Source: Oscarella lobularis (Eukaryota > Porifera > Homoscleromorpha > Homosclerophorida > Oscarellidae). From it: DNA of 64,000 nucleotides. Location: positions 3,162,001-3,226,000 of the forward strand of contig NC_089178.1 of the NCBI RefSeq assembly GCF_947507565.1, in the 5' to 3' direction. Both the position numbers and the translations under genes were made by a program. Below, one piece after another: positions 12,585 to 27,500 of this stretch. Each line of letters begins with the position of its first letter. Within the stretch, counting starts at the first letter, position 1. The notes beneath the pieces were generated by a model that saw only the letters and a list, made by a program, of their open reading frames with translations, was not told where the DNA came from and did not search any database.

Positions 12585-15500
12585 ATGTACGCGGTTCCAA
12601 GTTGTCTCTACGCTATCGTCGGCGTTTTCATCGTCGTCGTCTTCGCGCAAGATTCCGATCGCATCGTTCCTCAGTCGACTCAAACGTGGCCGGCGTCGTC
12701 GCTGACGTTCGTCATCGACACGACGGGCAGCATGCAAGACGATATCGCGCAAGTGCGAGCGGGAGCCAATGCGATATTCGTCGAAATTCTCTCGCAAAGC
12801 GACTTACCCGTGCAGAATTTCATTCTCGTTCCCTTTCAGGATCCAGGTAGGGTAAATAAGAGGACAAGAAAGCTTTCGACATTCATATAGTAGACACTTT
12901 TTGGCTTCCTTACATAACAATGAATAGGCGGAAGCACGCTTTTTTCGCACGAGACCCCTTTTTTTAACTCGATACTCATCTCCATCTTTTCTCACAGACG
13001 TTGGTCCCGTCACGGTGACGCGGAGCACGGATGTATTCCAACAAGCGCTCGCCGACCTCTACGTCGACGGCGGCGGCGATTGCGAAGAGCGCGCCATATC
13101 GGGAATCGAACTCGCACTCCAAACGAGTCTTCCCGGATCGTTCCTATTCGTTTTCACAGACGCGAGCGCGAAGGATTACGATCGAACGGACGCCGTCATC
13201 AATTTGATTCAGTCGACGAGGAGCCAGGTGAAGAGGAAAAAAAACGAAAACCGCATTTCAATATCCTCAATTAGGTGGTTTTCGTTCTGACGGGCGACTG
13301 CGGCTATCGAAACTTTCCCGAATACATCGCATACGAAAAAATCGCCACGTCGTCAAAAGGCGAAATCTTTCACGTCGGCAAAAAGGAAGACGTCGGAATC
13401 GTCATACGACACATTCCTCTATTAGTCGGCGTTCGTCAAGTGAACCTTTTCTACGCCGTCAATTTGCCGCCGACGACGTCGACGCGAAGTCGCATCTACA
13501 CGATTCCCGTCGATTCGTGTCTTCAAAAATTGATCATTACCGTGTCGACGAACGGCTCGTTCGACGACGTGCGTCTCGTCGAGAACGAGCCCGTCGTCGT
13601 CGTCGTCGGACCGAGCGGTCGACGAAACTACACGCTGCTCGTCGACGAGAATTCGGTGAAAACGTTTCACGAAGAAATTCCCGAACCGGGTCTGTGGCGC
13701 GTTCACGTCGCGTCGCGTCTGCCCTATTCGCTCGTCGTCGGCGGTCGTTCGATATGCAATTTCAAGACGACCTTCTTTTATTCGCACACGCCGGGCGCTT
13801 TCTATCAACGACCCGTCATAGGTTTTTAAAAATAAATTAAACGATTTTTTATTTTTTGTTATTTTATTTTTTTTTTAGGGGAGCGTACGAATGTTGTTCT
13901 CAATGCCACCGAGCCCGACGTCAATTCGTCGTGTCGATGCAACGAGGCGACTGTGACGAGAATGACGCTGCTGCGATTGAATGGCGAAGCGATGCGAACG
14001 TATCACGTCGATTGGAGCGTCGACGAGCCGTACGAATTGGTTTCCGGGCGCAGTTTCGTCGTTCCCGATCACGCCTTTCTCGTCATGGTGTCGGGAAAGG
14101 ACGCAAACGGATTCGACTTTCAACGAATTTCGCATACGATTGTCCCAGGAATAGCCGGTGCGGTCGCGCCGTGGGACAGAAAAAAAATATCCAGTAATTC
14201 TCACGTTTCTTTTTCTGTAGAGCCGCCGGAAGCGGTTACCCCGGAATCCACGATTTTCTGGGCGATTCGAGGCGAACCGCTCGTGTTGCCGTGCGGATAT
14301 CGCAGCGTCGTTTCTGTCGACATCGCGTGGACGAAGAACGGCGCTCCGCTAAGCGACATCGACGAACGTTACGTTTTCTATCCGGACGGACGATTGGTCA
14401 TTTTGTCTACGACTGACTCCGATGCGGGCGTTTATCAGTGCGAAATACGAAGCAGCGAAGGCAACGTGAGCGGCTACGCGCTAAACGTGTCTATGGCAGG
14501 TATAGTACTAGAAAAAGAGATTTTCATATGAAGAAGGAAACGTTTCTTATTATTTCGTTTAAGAATTTCCCGTTGTTACGCTGTTTGGCGATAATTTGGC
14601 AGTCGAACCCGGACAATCGGTCGAGTTTCTGTGCATCGTCGATGGACGTCCTAATCCGGAGATTGAGTGGATCTTCAATGGAACCGTCTTATTTCCCTTC
14701 TCGAGGAAATACGACATTTCGTTTTTGAATCCTCTAACGACGACGTTGACTGTCCAAAAAGTTTCCGTCGCCTATCAGGGCAACTATTCGTGCCGAGCGA
14801 AAAACGTCATCGGGTCGTCGACGAAAACGTTATCGCTAAAAATTCAAGGTAGTCGCAAATCGGTTTCAAATCGCTTCCTCGCGACTTTGCTCTTTCAGTT
14901 GGACCGCGTTTGACGATCGTTCCCGACGAAGCGATCGTTCAAGAAGGTGGAAATATCGATTTAATTTGTCGCGGCGAAGGCCTTCCACTTCCTCGACTCT
15001 ACTGGTACAAGGGAAATCGACAGATTCCGAGCCAGTCAGTTTCGTCGTCCGAGCGAAAACTCCGCTTAATCGGCGTGCAATACGCCGATCGGGGAACCTA
15101 TACGTGCATCGGTGTCAATGAGAAAGGCCAACAGGAAGAGACGGTGGAGCTCACCGTGCACGGTGACGAAAACGCACTATAACGTAAAATATAATAGATT
15201 ATTTCCTTTTCTAGTTGCGCCGTCGTTTCTAAGGAGACCCGCTGATCAATCGGTCATCGTGGGAAGCAATGCGACTTTTAACTGCATCACTGACGGCAAT
15301 CCTGCGCCGACAATTTCCTGGCGCCGTGGAGGCAACGTCGTACTAAATGACGGCAGAATTTCCTCAAATGGACTAACTTTGAGAATTTCTGATGTTCGGC
15401 CAACGGACGCGGGATCGTATGTGTGCGAAGCTACAAACGTTGTCACAAAAGTGACGGCCACAGCGCAAATGATCGTCCTCGGTACGTAACTAGAAGGCGC

Positions 15501-18500
15501 ACGTCTGCATGCGCTGCTCTACACGTACGTATTTCATTTTTTTTAGTTCCGCCTCGTATCGGTCCCGTTCCGCCGCTTTTCGTTTCTACGCTGCTCGGCG
15601 GCTGCGTATCGTTTGACTGTCCGACGACCGGCAATCCGCCGCCGATCGTAGAGTGGTATCGAAACGGCGTCGCCGTGAGCGACAGCCTCTCGTCGACGTA
15701 TCCAAACGGCACGTTGTCAATATGCCGTCTTGACGACGACGATTCGGGACTATACGAATGCAGGGTGACGAACTCGGCTGGCGAGGACAAAATAGCAATC
15801 GAACTCGACGTTCAATGTAAGAGAACATTACATCACGAACACGCGCATTTTAAATTTTTTATTCGTCCTCCACAGTTGGGCCCGTGTTGGGTAGCCGCTT
15901 GATCGATCAGTGGATTCTCATTGGAACGACGGCGTCGTTCAATTGCGACGTCGCGCGAGCTCATCCGCCGGCGCAAATAACGTGGAACAAGGACGGTCGT
16001 CGCGTCGTTGTCGACGTCCGCATCAGCATCTCAAACGACGGCCGACGACTCGTCGTCGCCGACGTGGAGACGAGCGACGGCGGGGAATACGAGTGTCGCG
16101 CCGAGAACGTCGTCGATTCGGTGAGCACGTCTGCCGTTCTCCACGTCGTAGGTACGTACGTGTAACGAACGCTTTTTTTTTCGTCGTCTAAATGCGTTTC
16201 GGTTGCTTTTAGTGCCGCCGACGTTTTCTGAGGATACGTCGTCGACGGTGACTATTCGACAAAGCCAGACGGTTTTTTTGCACTGCCTATCTCTCGGATT
16301 TCCTAAACCGACGATAGCGTGGTACCGAGGAAACGATCGGCGAATACGAAACACGCCGACGAAATACCAGATATTTCCAAACGGAACGCTTCAAATTAGA
16401 AACGCGCAGGAAGGGGATAGCGGCGTTTATGTGTGCGCGGCGAATAACCGAGGCGGCGACGCGAGAAAAAACGTCACCGTCGACGTCCAGTGTAAGAGAC
16501 GAAAATATTCAATTTCATTATAATATAATTTTTTGTGCAGTTGCGCCGATTATTGTCAGCGTTCCGATCAGTCGAGCGGTGTCTGTGAACAACGCTTTTG
16601 TGCTCTACTGCGAAGGATTTGGAAATCCGCAACCGGTCGTCAGGTGGCTTCAAGACGGAACGGAAATAGGACGCGGTACGCAGCTCACAATTTCGTCCGC
16701 TCAGCCAGAAAGTGCCGGAATCTATTCGTGCATAATCGAGAATTCGTTGGGAAAGGACACAGCGAACGCGAGAATTGTAGTACTTGGTAATTCAAAAGAA
16801 ATCAACGATTTCGGTTTCCTTTTACCGTACTTCTACTTCTAGTTGGGCCAACGATTAGACAGAACGTGATTGCGACGTCGGTGGAATCGGGCGAGAACGT
16901 TCTGTTGCCTTGCACCGCGTCCGGAATACCGCCGCCGCTCATAACGTGGTCACACAACGGTTATTCGATATTCAATGATCGATTTAAATACGTCGTCTTT
17001 TTGAACGGAACGCTGAAGATCAATAACGTTCAAGTCGACGATGCTGGTCTGTATCAATGCCGCGCGATTAACAGCGTTGGAGACGTGACGTCAAATCGAA
17101 CCCTAGACGTGAAATGTACGCGACGATAACAAAGAAAAAAAGAAAGGGAAAACGCGAGTTTTCTTTCTTTTTTTTAGTCAAACCCATTATTATCGAGTAT
17201 CCGTTGGAAACGTCGGTATTCGTCGGCCAATGCACGCAATTCAATTGCAGCGGTTACGGCAATCCTTCTCCCGTCGTTTTATGGGAAAGAGACGGCCGAC
17301 GTCTCTCGACCGGCGCCGGCGTGCGAATATCGTCGGACGGGACTCGACTGACTTTGTGTCCGGTGAAGGCAGCCACAGCCGGCTCCTTCACTTGCGTTCT
17401 ACGCAACTCCGTCGGTCGCTTCCACGTGTCGGCGCAACTTCACGTTATCGGTATGAACTATACTTACAATCTATTCGTTCGTAATTTTTTTTTCCCAGTT
17501 CCACCCAACATTACGACAAACGTCATTCGCGTTTCGACGATTGTCGGCGGACCGGCGTTTCTACCGTGCGACGCGACCGGCAACCCGACGCCGACGATCA
17601 GCTGGTACAAGAACAACGTCAGAATTGAAAACAGTCCGCCAAAGCATCGCATTTTTGCCAACGGAACCCTACGCATCGACGCCGTCTCGAAAGCCGACGC
17701 CGGCTCGTATCAATGCCTTGCCGTCAACGAAGGAGGCCCGACTCGCAGAAACATCTCCATCGACGTTCATTGTATAAAGAAATTAAAATACGTATTATTA
17801 TTATGAAAAATATTTTTCCTCTTTTGCAGACGGCCCGTCGATTATCGGCCATTCTCGTGGACAGTCGGTACCGATTACCGGCAACGTTCGTTTCCATTGC
17901 ACCGTCTCGTCGAATCCGACGGCGACGATTGCCTGGCTCAAGGACGGCGCGACGCTTTCGCTCGATTCGCGACACGCCGTCTCGCACGGCGGAGCGCGTC
18001 TCGCGATCGCCGACGTTCGTTCGTCCGACGCCGGCACGTACGCGTGCGTCGCGACGAATCGCGTCGACTCGACGAGAGCGTCGATGACGCTCGACGTGAT
18101 CGTGTCGCCCGTCATTGAATCGACGACGACGGCGATCGACGACGTGACGGCCGTTCTCGACGCCGTCGCGTGGTTGCCGTGCAATGCGCGCGGCACTCCG
18201 TCGCCGAAAATCGAATGGTTTCGAAATGGGACCAAAGTGGCCGAAGTGTTGCCGAAGATTCGCGTTATGCAAAACGGAACGCTTCGGATTCAGAATTTGG
18301 ATCGCGCCGACGCGGGAACGTATCAGTGCGTGGCGACGAACGTCGGCGGCCGAGACACGAAGCAAATCAACCTAGACGTTCATTGTGAGATAAAGTCGAT
18401 TTTATTTTGCGAATAGTTTTCTACGTCGTTTCTCCGCAGTCGGTCCGAGCATTACGACGGCGCCGCGACGACAAGAAGTGCAGGCGGACAGCGACGTCAC

Positions 18501-21500
18501 GTTCCGTTGCATAGCAATCGGCAATCCGACGCCGCGTTTGACTTGGGACAGGGACGGCGCGCCGTTGACGTCCGACTCTCGCGTCAACATTTCGCCGGAT
18601 GGCACGACGCTGCTCATTCGCGACGTTCAGCAGAACGACACGGCCTACTACGCGTGCACGGCGACGAACACGGTTATAAATATTCAGCAGAGCAGAGTCT
18701 TGAAGATCACGGCAACGGCGAGATTAGACGTCATTGGTAAGGAGAGAAGACGTCGTCGCAAAAAAAATAACTCATCTCAAATCGTTTCTATCCTAGTTCC
18801 TCCTTACGTTGTCTGCGATGATTACGAAATCGACGTTCCCGTGAACGGTCCCGCTTGGTTGTCGTGCTACGTGGGAGGCGTGCCGCTTCCGTTGGTTCAA
18901 TGGCTGAAGAATGGGCGACTCGTTTTCGGGTCCGGCTATTCGGTTTTGAATAACGGCACGTTGCGAATTACGACCGTCGCGCGAGACGACAGCGGCGTTT
19001 TCGAGATTGTAGCTCGAAACAAGGTCGGCATAGCTCGGGAAAGCATCACTCTCAACGTTCAATGTAAGCCTCCGAAAAGACGGGGGGGGGTTTAGATTAA
19101 TTAATTGAGAGAATTCGCCTTCTTTTTGTTTCAGATGGACCAACCATTAGAACGATGATAGACAACGACAAGTCGGTTTTGGTCAATCAAAGCGTTCTTC
19201 TCGAATGCCACGCCGACGGATATCCCTATCCGACCGTTTTCTGGGAATACCAGGGGAAGCGGCTGTCAAGTTCGACACCTGAAATGACAGTCTCGTCCAA
19301 CGGGTCAATGCTACTGTTGAAAAATATTCAGGTTTCGAGTGCAGGCTGGTACGTCTGCGTAGCGAAAAATTTTCTGGGACAAGACAGCTCCACGGTTGCT
19401 ATTCGAGTTATTGGTATGCAACCGATCGTTTCTCGTCGTACTCTACAACGATTTTTTATTTTTTAGAGCCTCCGTCTCCTTTGGGCGGAATTCACGTGAA
19501 ATTGAATCAAGTCGATGGTGGATCGGTACTTCTTCCTTGCAGCGTGACCGGAACCCCAACGCCGATTATATCGTGGTTTGATGCGACGGGAAATCGCGTC
19601 GATGGAAGAGATCCGCGCTTTCGGACGACATCGAACGGCCTATTGCAAATTCGAGGCCTTCGGGCCTCCGACAGTGGAACGTACGTTTGCAATGCGAGCA
19701 ATTCCGGCGGCTCGATCAACGTCAGAGTGACGCTGAACGTCCATTGTACGTCTATCGCAACTATAGTATTCTTTTCACAAAACAATTTATCATTTAGATT
19801 CGCCGTCTGTAAATTTCATTTCGCGACACCAGACAATTTTCGTCGGAAACTCGGTGAATCTGTCCTGTTTAGCCGAGGGAAATCCGTCGCCTAAAATCAC
19901 GTGGGAATTTTCCGGGCAACCCATTTCGACAACGTCGTCAGACTTCGTCATTTCACCGAGTGGCAGTCAACTTCGAATCGACTCGGTTAAGACGTTGAAC
20001 GGCGGCGTGTACACGTGCGTTGCGACGAACGTCGTCTCCGAGAGTCGACGATCAGTTCAACTGTCAGTTATTGATCCTCCCAGAATCGCGACGAACGTGG
20101 AAAAAATTTCGGTGAACGAAAACGGCGTCGCCTTGTTGCCTTGCCTCGTTTCGGGCAGTCCTCGTCCGATCGTCTATTGGATAACCAGCGACGGATCGAC
20201 CGTTCCGCCCATTGACTCGCGACGACGAATAGTTGCGAACAACGCGCTTCGCATTGCGAATGTTCAACGGAGCGACATCGGATCGTATCGCTGCGTTGCG
20301 ACGAACGTCGGAGGCTCTACCAATGCTAGCGTCACGTTTGACGTTCACTGTAAGGCAGCGCTCGTCGTCATGTCATGTTTCTAATATTCCGTGGTTCACA
20401 CAGATCGGCCTGCTATTCTAACTATATCGAAAGATCGCTCTATTGTTGCCGGATCTTCCGTCACGCTTCTGTGCGACGTCGCCGGAAATCCCAATCCGGA
20501 AATATATTGGGAGTTCATGGGACGGCGTCTCGTTTCGACTCCGGACGGCAACCTGACGATCGACGATGCACGCCTTTCGGACACCGGTCAGTATACGTGC
20601 GTTGCTGTCAACTCGGTTGGCGAGGCACGGCTGAATACAAAAATCGACGTCATCGGTGGGATAAAATAAAATTATGTTTGCAAGCAGTTTGATTATACTT
20701 TCTAGAACCGCCTGTTTTGGTTGGGAGTCTGCTCGATGTTACGGGCCTGTGTCAGTCGACTGTTTGGCTACCGTGCACCGTATCCGGAGACCCTAAGCCG
20801 ACCATCAGCTGGTTCAAGAATGGCTCTCCGATTGATCTCGGCAATCAACGGTTTCAGGTGATGGGCAATGGGACGTTGCGTATTAATAGCTTGAGCGTCG
20901 CCAACGGGGGTGTGTACGAGTGCATCGCGACGAATCCCGGCGGGCAAATCGCAGCCAATGCGACACTGATAGTACAATGTAGGTACTTGGAATAGGAAAC
21001 TACGAGATATTTCCTATGTACGGCACGGTTTTAGGTTCTCCGCGTATTGTACAAGCGCCGACGAATCGGTCTGCTTTCTGGGCGACGACAGTGTCTTTTA
21101 CTTGCATCGCCGAAGGCAATCCTAGCCCGACCGTGTCGTGGCGTCTGCCGAAATCTTCGGCGGAAACACTTACCGGCAGTGACTTGGCACATTTTGTCTA
21201 CTCAGCCGATCAAACGACGTTGACGATTAGAAATGTTCAGTCTAGCAATTCGGGTTTTTACGAGTGCATTGCGACCAATCGTCTTGGAACGGCACGATCT
21301 ACTGCGAAATTGGACGTCGTTGGTAAGAAAAGAAAAACTTTCTTATAAATCTCGAGTCGTTTCTTGTATAGTGAATACGACTTGTTCGCTCGATTTCATC
21401 GTGATTGAAGTTGTTCTCGGTGGGACGACGTGGTTGCCGTGTTCCGCTAGTGGAATTCCTTCTCCCAAAATTTCGTGGCATCGCAATGGAGCACCGATTT

Positions 21501-24500
21501 CTGCTCGAAATCTGCGATTGCAACAGGCGAGAAACGGAAGCTTGCGAATCAGTAACACAATAGAAACCGACGGAGGAAATTACGAGTGTCAGGCGGTCAA
21601 CAGCGGCGGGACGGCAGAATGCGAAATTGTTCTCCTTATTCTAGGTAAGAAGGTTTTTACGTATTCTTTTTGTGCGTATATTTTCTTGGCAGTTCCACCG
21701 GTTGTCACGCTTCCACCGAAAGATGTATCTAAGATTGTCGGCGAAGACACGACATTTAAATGCAACGCAACGGGGAATCCGCCACCGGCCATCAAGTGGA
21801 AAAAGGACCTCCAGACCATTCAAAACATCCCAAACAAGACAGAAATATCAAACGACGGACGACTTCTCACAATTTTCAGCGTCGAGCCAAACGACGCGGG
21901 ACAATATCGATGCGTTGTTTCGAACAAAGTTGACGAAACAGAAATAATCGCTGAACTGAAAATTAGAGGTTGGCTTATTAATTAAATATAATTGGTATTT
22001 TTATGTGTTGTTTTTTTTCTAGTTTCACCAACTGTGACGACGTCCTTCATCGTTACGCCTATTCTCGGCTCGACTGCCGTGCTCACCTGCACCGTCACTG
22101 GCGATCCAGATCCGCACGTGAGATGGTATTTCGGCGGCAGGCGAATCGACACTATTTCACTTCCACGACATCGACTGACCGGCAATTGGTCACTGGAAAT
22201 CTCCGACGTGGAGATTGTAGACGACGGACTCTACACGTGTGAAGCCGTCAATACAGCAGGCCAAGCAAATGGCACGACAATAGTAGACGTGCTATGTACG
22301 TAAAACACTAATAATGTTTACCAGTGCGTGAACGATTTTTTCATTATTAGATCCTGCTACGATTATCGAAGTTCCGCAGAATGTACGCCTTCTTGCCGGG
22401 CAAACGGCGACGTTTACGTGCAAAGCGGACGGCAATCCGACACCGACAATTCGATGGAGCAAGGGATCGTCGACGTCGATGCTGAAAGATATTCCGGACG
22501 GAATGAATGTGTCGATCGACGGCACGCTGTTGACGATTACCGACGTTCAACCGTCTAAAGCCGGTTGGTACACGTGTTTGGCCGAAAACGAAGTTGCCAC
22601 CGATAGTCGTTTCGCCAGACTCCGCGTCATTGGTACGCGCATTGGGTGTCGGTAGAGGGTCGATTTGACGTCATTTTTCCTCTTTTTTTAGTTCCGCCTC
22701 AAATTAGGCGAACTGACGTGAGCGTTTCGGCTGAAGTTAATGGCGACGTCTTGCTGCATTGCGACGTAGACGGAAACCCGTCGCCGACTGTCGCGTGGTT
22801 TAAGAATGGGACGAGCATCGTGCGAGAGACGCGTTACGCTGTCATGGCAAATCATTCGCTCATAATTACCGATTTGCGTTGGGAGGATAGAGGAACGTAC
22901 GAATGCGTTGCTGTCAACGTCGGCGGCGAAGATCGATTGTTAGTTACACTGGATGTATTGGGTAAATTGAGAAAGGCAAAATGTACATATCTAATTAAAC
23001 TTTCTACGTAGTTCCGGCGAGTGTTTCCGTATCACCTAAAAACCTGGAGATTATTGGTACGAAGAGAGCGACATTTACATGCATTGTCAATGGAAATCCC
23101 ACTCCAATCATTACGTGGAGAAAAGACGGCGATGGCGCGAGTTTTTCTATCGAACGGTCTCGAATTCAATCGTCATTCGGTCGCAGCGTTTTGACGATCG
23201 ATCAAACAAAACCTACGGATTCTGGACGATACGTTTGCGTTGCGAATAACGGCATCGGCGACGACGAAGACGCGGCTGAATTAAAAATCAATGGTAAATT
23301 AAAATTTTTCACGGCGTTTTTGCATGTAAGCTCTTGTTCTAGTGGCTCCATCGATGCCGAATTTTACCCGTGAAACGTTCGTCACCTACATTCGAGGCAG
23401 TCACATTTACTTGGACTGCGTGACGACCGGCATTCCACCTCCTAAAATACACTGGGAATTCAACGGCGTTCGAGTCGACACGAGTCTAAGCCAATATCTC
23501 TTGTTCCCTAACGGAACTCTAAGAATTGATTCGATCGATCCGAGCGAAGGTGGCAACTACACGTGCGTGGCACAAAATAAAGTCGATTCGATAAGAGGCG
23601 ACATCGGTGTCATCGTTTGGGGTAGAAATAAAAAAATATGTTTAGTTTTTTTTTGATGTTCTTTGCTTAGAACTACCAAGTTTCGAGCCGTCTGTCGTAA
23701 ATCACGTCATCGTTCGAGGCGACACCGTTTTTATGAACTGCGTCGCCCGCGGCAATCCGACGCCGTCTCTGTCGTGGGAACGAATGGGTCACGGTGTCGT
23801 GCTCGAACGCGACGCGAATCGTTACACGATTTTCCCAAATGGAACACTAAAAATTGTCAGCGTGGAAAAAGAGGACGAGGGAAGATATCTGTGCACGGCG
23901 ACGAATCGATTAAAATCCGTCAGCATGGAACACATGTTGGACATAACCATTCCGCCGTCGATTCGTCCCGTCGACCCGTCGGTTGTGAACGTCGGTCAGC
24001 CGGCGTTTCTCTCCTGCCCGTCGAGCGGGGAACCGGAGCCCAGTTTCGAATGGACGTTTCAAGGAGGAACGATCGTCGCATCGTCGCGTTATCGTCTCTT
24101 TCGAAACGGCACGCTTGCCATCGTTCGAACGAACGCCACCGACATGGGCAGCTATATCTGTCGGGCGACAAATCGAGCCGGAACGGCTACGAGGACAGTC
24201 TTCTTGCTTGTCAGAGGTATTATAGAAAGACTTGCTTACCCGATTACTGTTATATAAAAATGTTGTGATGTTTTTGCAGTGCCTCCGTCGATCGTCGATT
24301 TCAGTGGATTCAACTTGACTGTCGTTGTCGGCGACGTTTTTGAGTTGCCGTGCGGGGTGACAGGCGATCCGGTGCCTCAAATCGAATGGTCATTCGACGA
24401 AACATCGATCGACGCAAACAGCGATCGACGATACGTCGTTACCGACGACGGCACTTTGCGAGTGACTCGCGTGTCAAGAGACGACGCCGGACGATATAGG

Positions 24501-27500
24501 TGCATAGCACGCAATCCGGCCGGCTACGATAGCTACGTCGTCACTGTCGACGTTCAATGTACGGGGGGAAAAAAGACGCTTTGTCGCATCCATTCAACGA
24601 AGACTCCTTTTGTTTTGTTTTTTTTGCAGATATGCCTACTATTCGTTCGTCGTCTTACAGCACGAACGTGACGATCGGCGGCACCGTCGAGTTGATTTGC
24701 CGCAGCGTCGCCAATCCCCCGGCCGACGTTGCGTGGACGTTCAAAGGCGACTCTGTTTCCAATCGCCGCGGCTTCACCCTTCTCCCTTCGGGATCGCTAC
24801 GAATAGAGGATATCGGAGTCGACAAAAGCGGCACGTACACTTGTTCGGCGAGCAACAAGCTGGGAAGCGATTCAATTCAAGTTTACGTCGACGTTTTCTG
24901 TAAATTTGTCTCGCGATAATTAAATTCATCTCTATTATCTCTTCTCTCTCGTAGATGCTCCCTTCGTTATTAGCGACCGAGAACGCATCGTCATCACGGA
25001 AGGAAAAAGCGTCGCTCTGGACTGTTTATCCCTCGGAAATCCCAATCCTAAAGTGACGTGGAAAATAAACGGAAGAGACGTGCAAAGCGGCGACGGAAAT
25101 TTCGAGATTTTTCCGAACGGAACCCTGCTCATTGTTTCGGTGCGCGCCGAAGACGACGGAACTGCAGAATGCGAAGTGACCAATCCAATCGGTTCCGTAC
25201 AACAGGTTCACCGAATCACTGTCAACGGTTAAAAGCAGCATATATGCATTAATTGACGTAATTCGAATACCCTTTTCGCAGTTAAACCACGTATATCGTC
25301 TACGGGCGACGTTTCCTTCGACGAAGGCGAAACCGCCTATCTTTCCTGTCCGATTGTGGGAAAGCCAAAGCCGACGATCAAATGGTACTACAACGGTTAT
25401 CCTGTTGAGAGTGTGGGCAATAACAGGCTGAAGTCTGTCAAAAACGGTCAGCTGCGAATTCGACGCGTGAAACCGTCCGATTCCGGCACGTACACGTGCA
25501 CGGCGACAAACGAAGTCGGCAGCGATCGTCTTGACATATCGGTTTTGGTGAAATGTAAGTGACTTCAACGTGGGATTTTTTCTCGTCGTTAACGGCGCTC
25601 GTTCTCGCAGTTCCGCCTCGCTTTACTGGAACGGGAAGGATAACGAATGTCGCGGAGATTCGCGGAGGGCAAATCATATTAGATTGCGCTGCGATTGGAA
25701 TGCCGCTTCCGCAAATTGTGTGGCTGAAAGACGGCGAGCCGCTCTCGTTCACAAACCGACTTCGCGTGTTCGAAAACGGCACTTTGCGCATCGATGACGT
25801 GCAATCGACAGATGCGGGTCGATACACCTGTCGCGCGGAAAATAATCTTGGAACGGTGGAATCGAAAGTGGCTGTGACGGTCAAAAGTAAGTCGGTTTCC
25901 TTTCAAGTTTTTAATTTGGAAAAATTTTGGTTTTAGTTGCTTCGAGAATTGTCGTGTTTCCCGTCGACACGACTGTCGTTTTGGGAGAATCCGTCACGCT
26001 CGAGTGCTCCGGTACCGGTTTTCCAGTACCAAGCATCACTTGGCTGAAGAACGGCGTCAAAGTGCAGCTGGGCAGCGATACGAGAGTGTCTCAATCCTCT
26101 GACGGATCGCTCTACGTGCGCCAAGTCATTGAGGAGGACGAGGCAAATTACACGTGTCTTGCCGAAAATTCTGCCGGAATTGACACCGCTTTCGCTCGAT
26201 TGATTATAATCGGTTAGAAGAGAGAGAGAGAGAGAGAGAGCCCTTTATTAGCTAATGTTTTCTGTGACAGACAAGCCTGAGATTCTTTTCCCTTCGTCGT
26301 CTCTCAAGAACTTTTCAATCGGCCAGACGGTTGTTTTCAGTTGTACCGTCGGAGGAAACTTTCCCGTCACCTATCGATGGTTCAAAGGAGGCGAAGAATT
26401 GACGAGCGGCAACCGATACGCAATCGACGACGACGTCGGCGTGCTGACGATTAGGCAACTGCAGTCTCAAGACGCCGGTATCTACTCGTGCATAGCAACG
26501 AATGACGCCGGAACAGACAATATAAGGATCGAATTGGTTGTGACAGGTACAGAATCGGGGATTAGAGCAAAAAACGATTTGTTGCACGTGTTTTTTTTCA
26601 GAATCACCGTTTGTCAGCACAACCGGCAACGTAGATCGTATCGTAAGAATTGGCACTGCTTACCGCATCCAATGCCGAGTGCGCGGAATACCGATGCCGA
26701 CTGTTGTCTGGCTGAAGGACGGAGCAGTGCTCGTTCCCAACAATAATGATCGCTTTACTCTCATTGGCAACGACTTGTACATATCGCCGATTCAATCGCA
26801 AGACGCGGGTACGTACCAATGCCGGGCGAGCAACGTTTTAGGAACGGCGAGCGTCACTGTACGACTGATAGTACAATGTAAGTAAAATGACGTGTCGTTT
26901 CGAAGAAAATAATGAAATTATTTTCGTTTTTCGTCAGTTTCTCCTCGCATCATCAGTGTCGGCCCATCTAGTCAAGATACGACGCCCGGCGGTCGGGTTG
27001 ATTTTCACTGCAACGTTTCCAGCAATCCGCCGGCGACGATCCAATGGTTTCATAACGGCTATTACCTTTACCGCTCGTCGGGAACGACTACCGTGCATCC
27101 AAACGGCACTCTAAGCCTATTATCAGTGCGCCAGTCTGACGCTGGCAATTATCAGTGCTCGGCATCGAACGTCTTAGGAAGCGCGTCGTCGCGAGTTCTC
27201 TATTTAGAAGTCACAAGTAAGCGGCATTTCATACATACGGAGATTTTTACTCAAACGTTGATTCGCTTTTAGCTCCACCCGAAATCCTTTCCCCTCCGCA
27301 AAACGTCACGACGACTGTCGGCTCCACTATCTTTCTTCCTTGCATAGCCATGGGCACCCCGTTGCCTACAATAACGTGGACTCTAAACGGCAACACGGTG
27401 TCGTCGGTGGGTAGAAGTGGACTTACGCTCAGTTTGATTAGGGAAGAGCACGAAGGATGGATCGTGTGTCGTGCGACGAATAACGCCGGATCGACGTCAA

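Noticed and set aside
12466-12705. Arginine/serine-rich open frames around the hemicentin promoter
   Set aside because: They are out-of-frame readings of the 5' UTR and first exon; the frame with signal peptide and vWA domain is the real one.
17724-18365. Long minus-strand open frame of 213 codons
   Set aside because: It is the complement of a GC-rich two-Ig exon, is very Arg-rich and has no family features.
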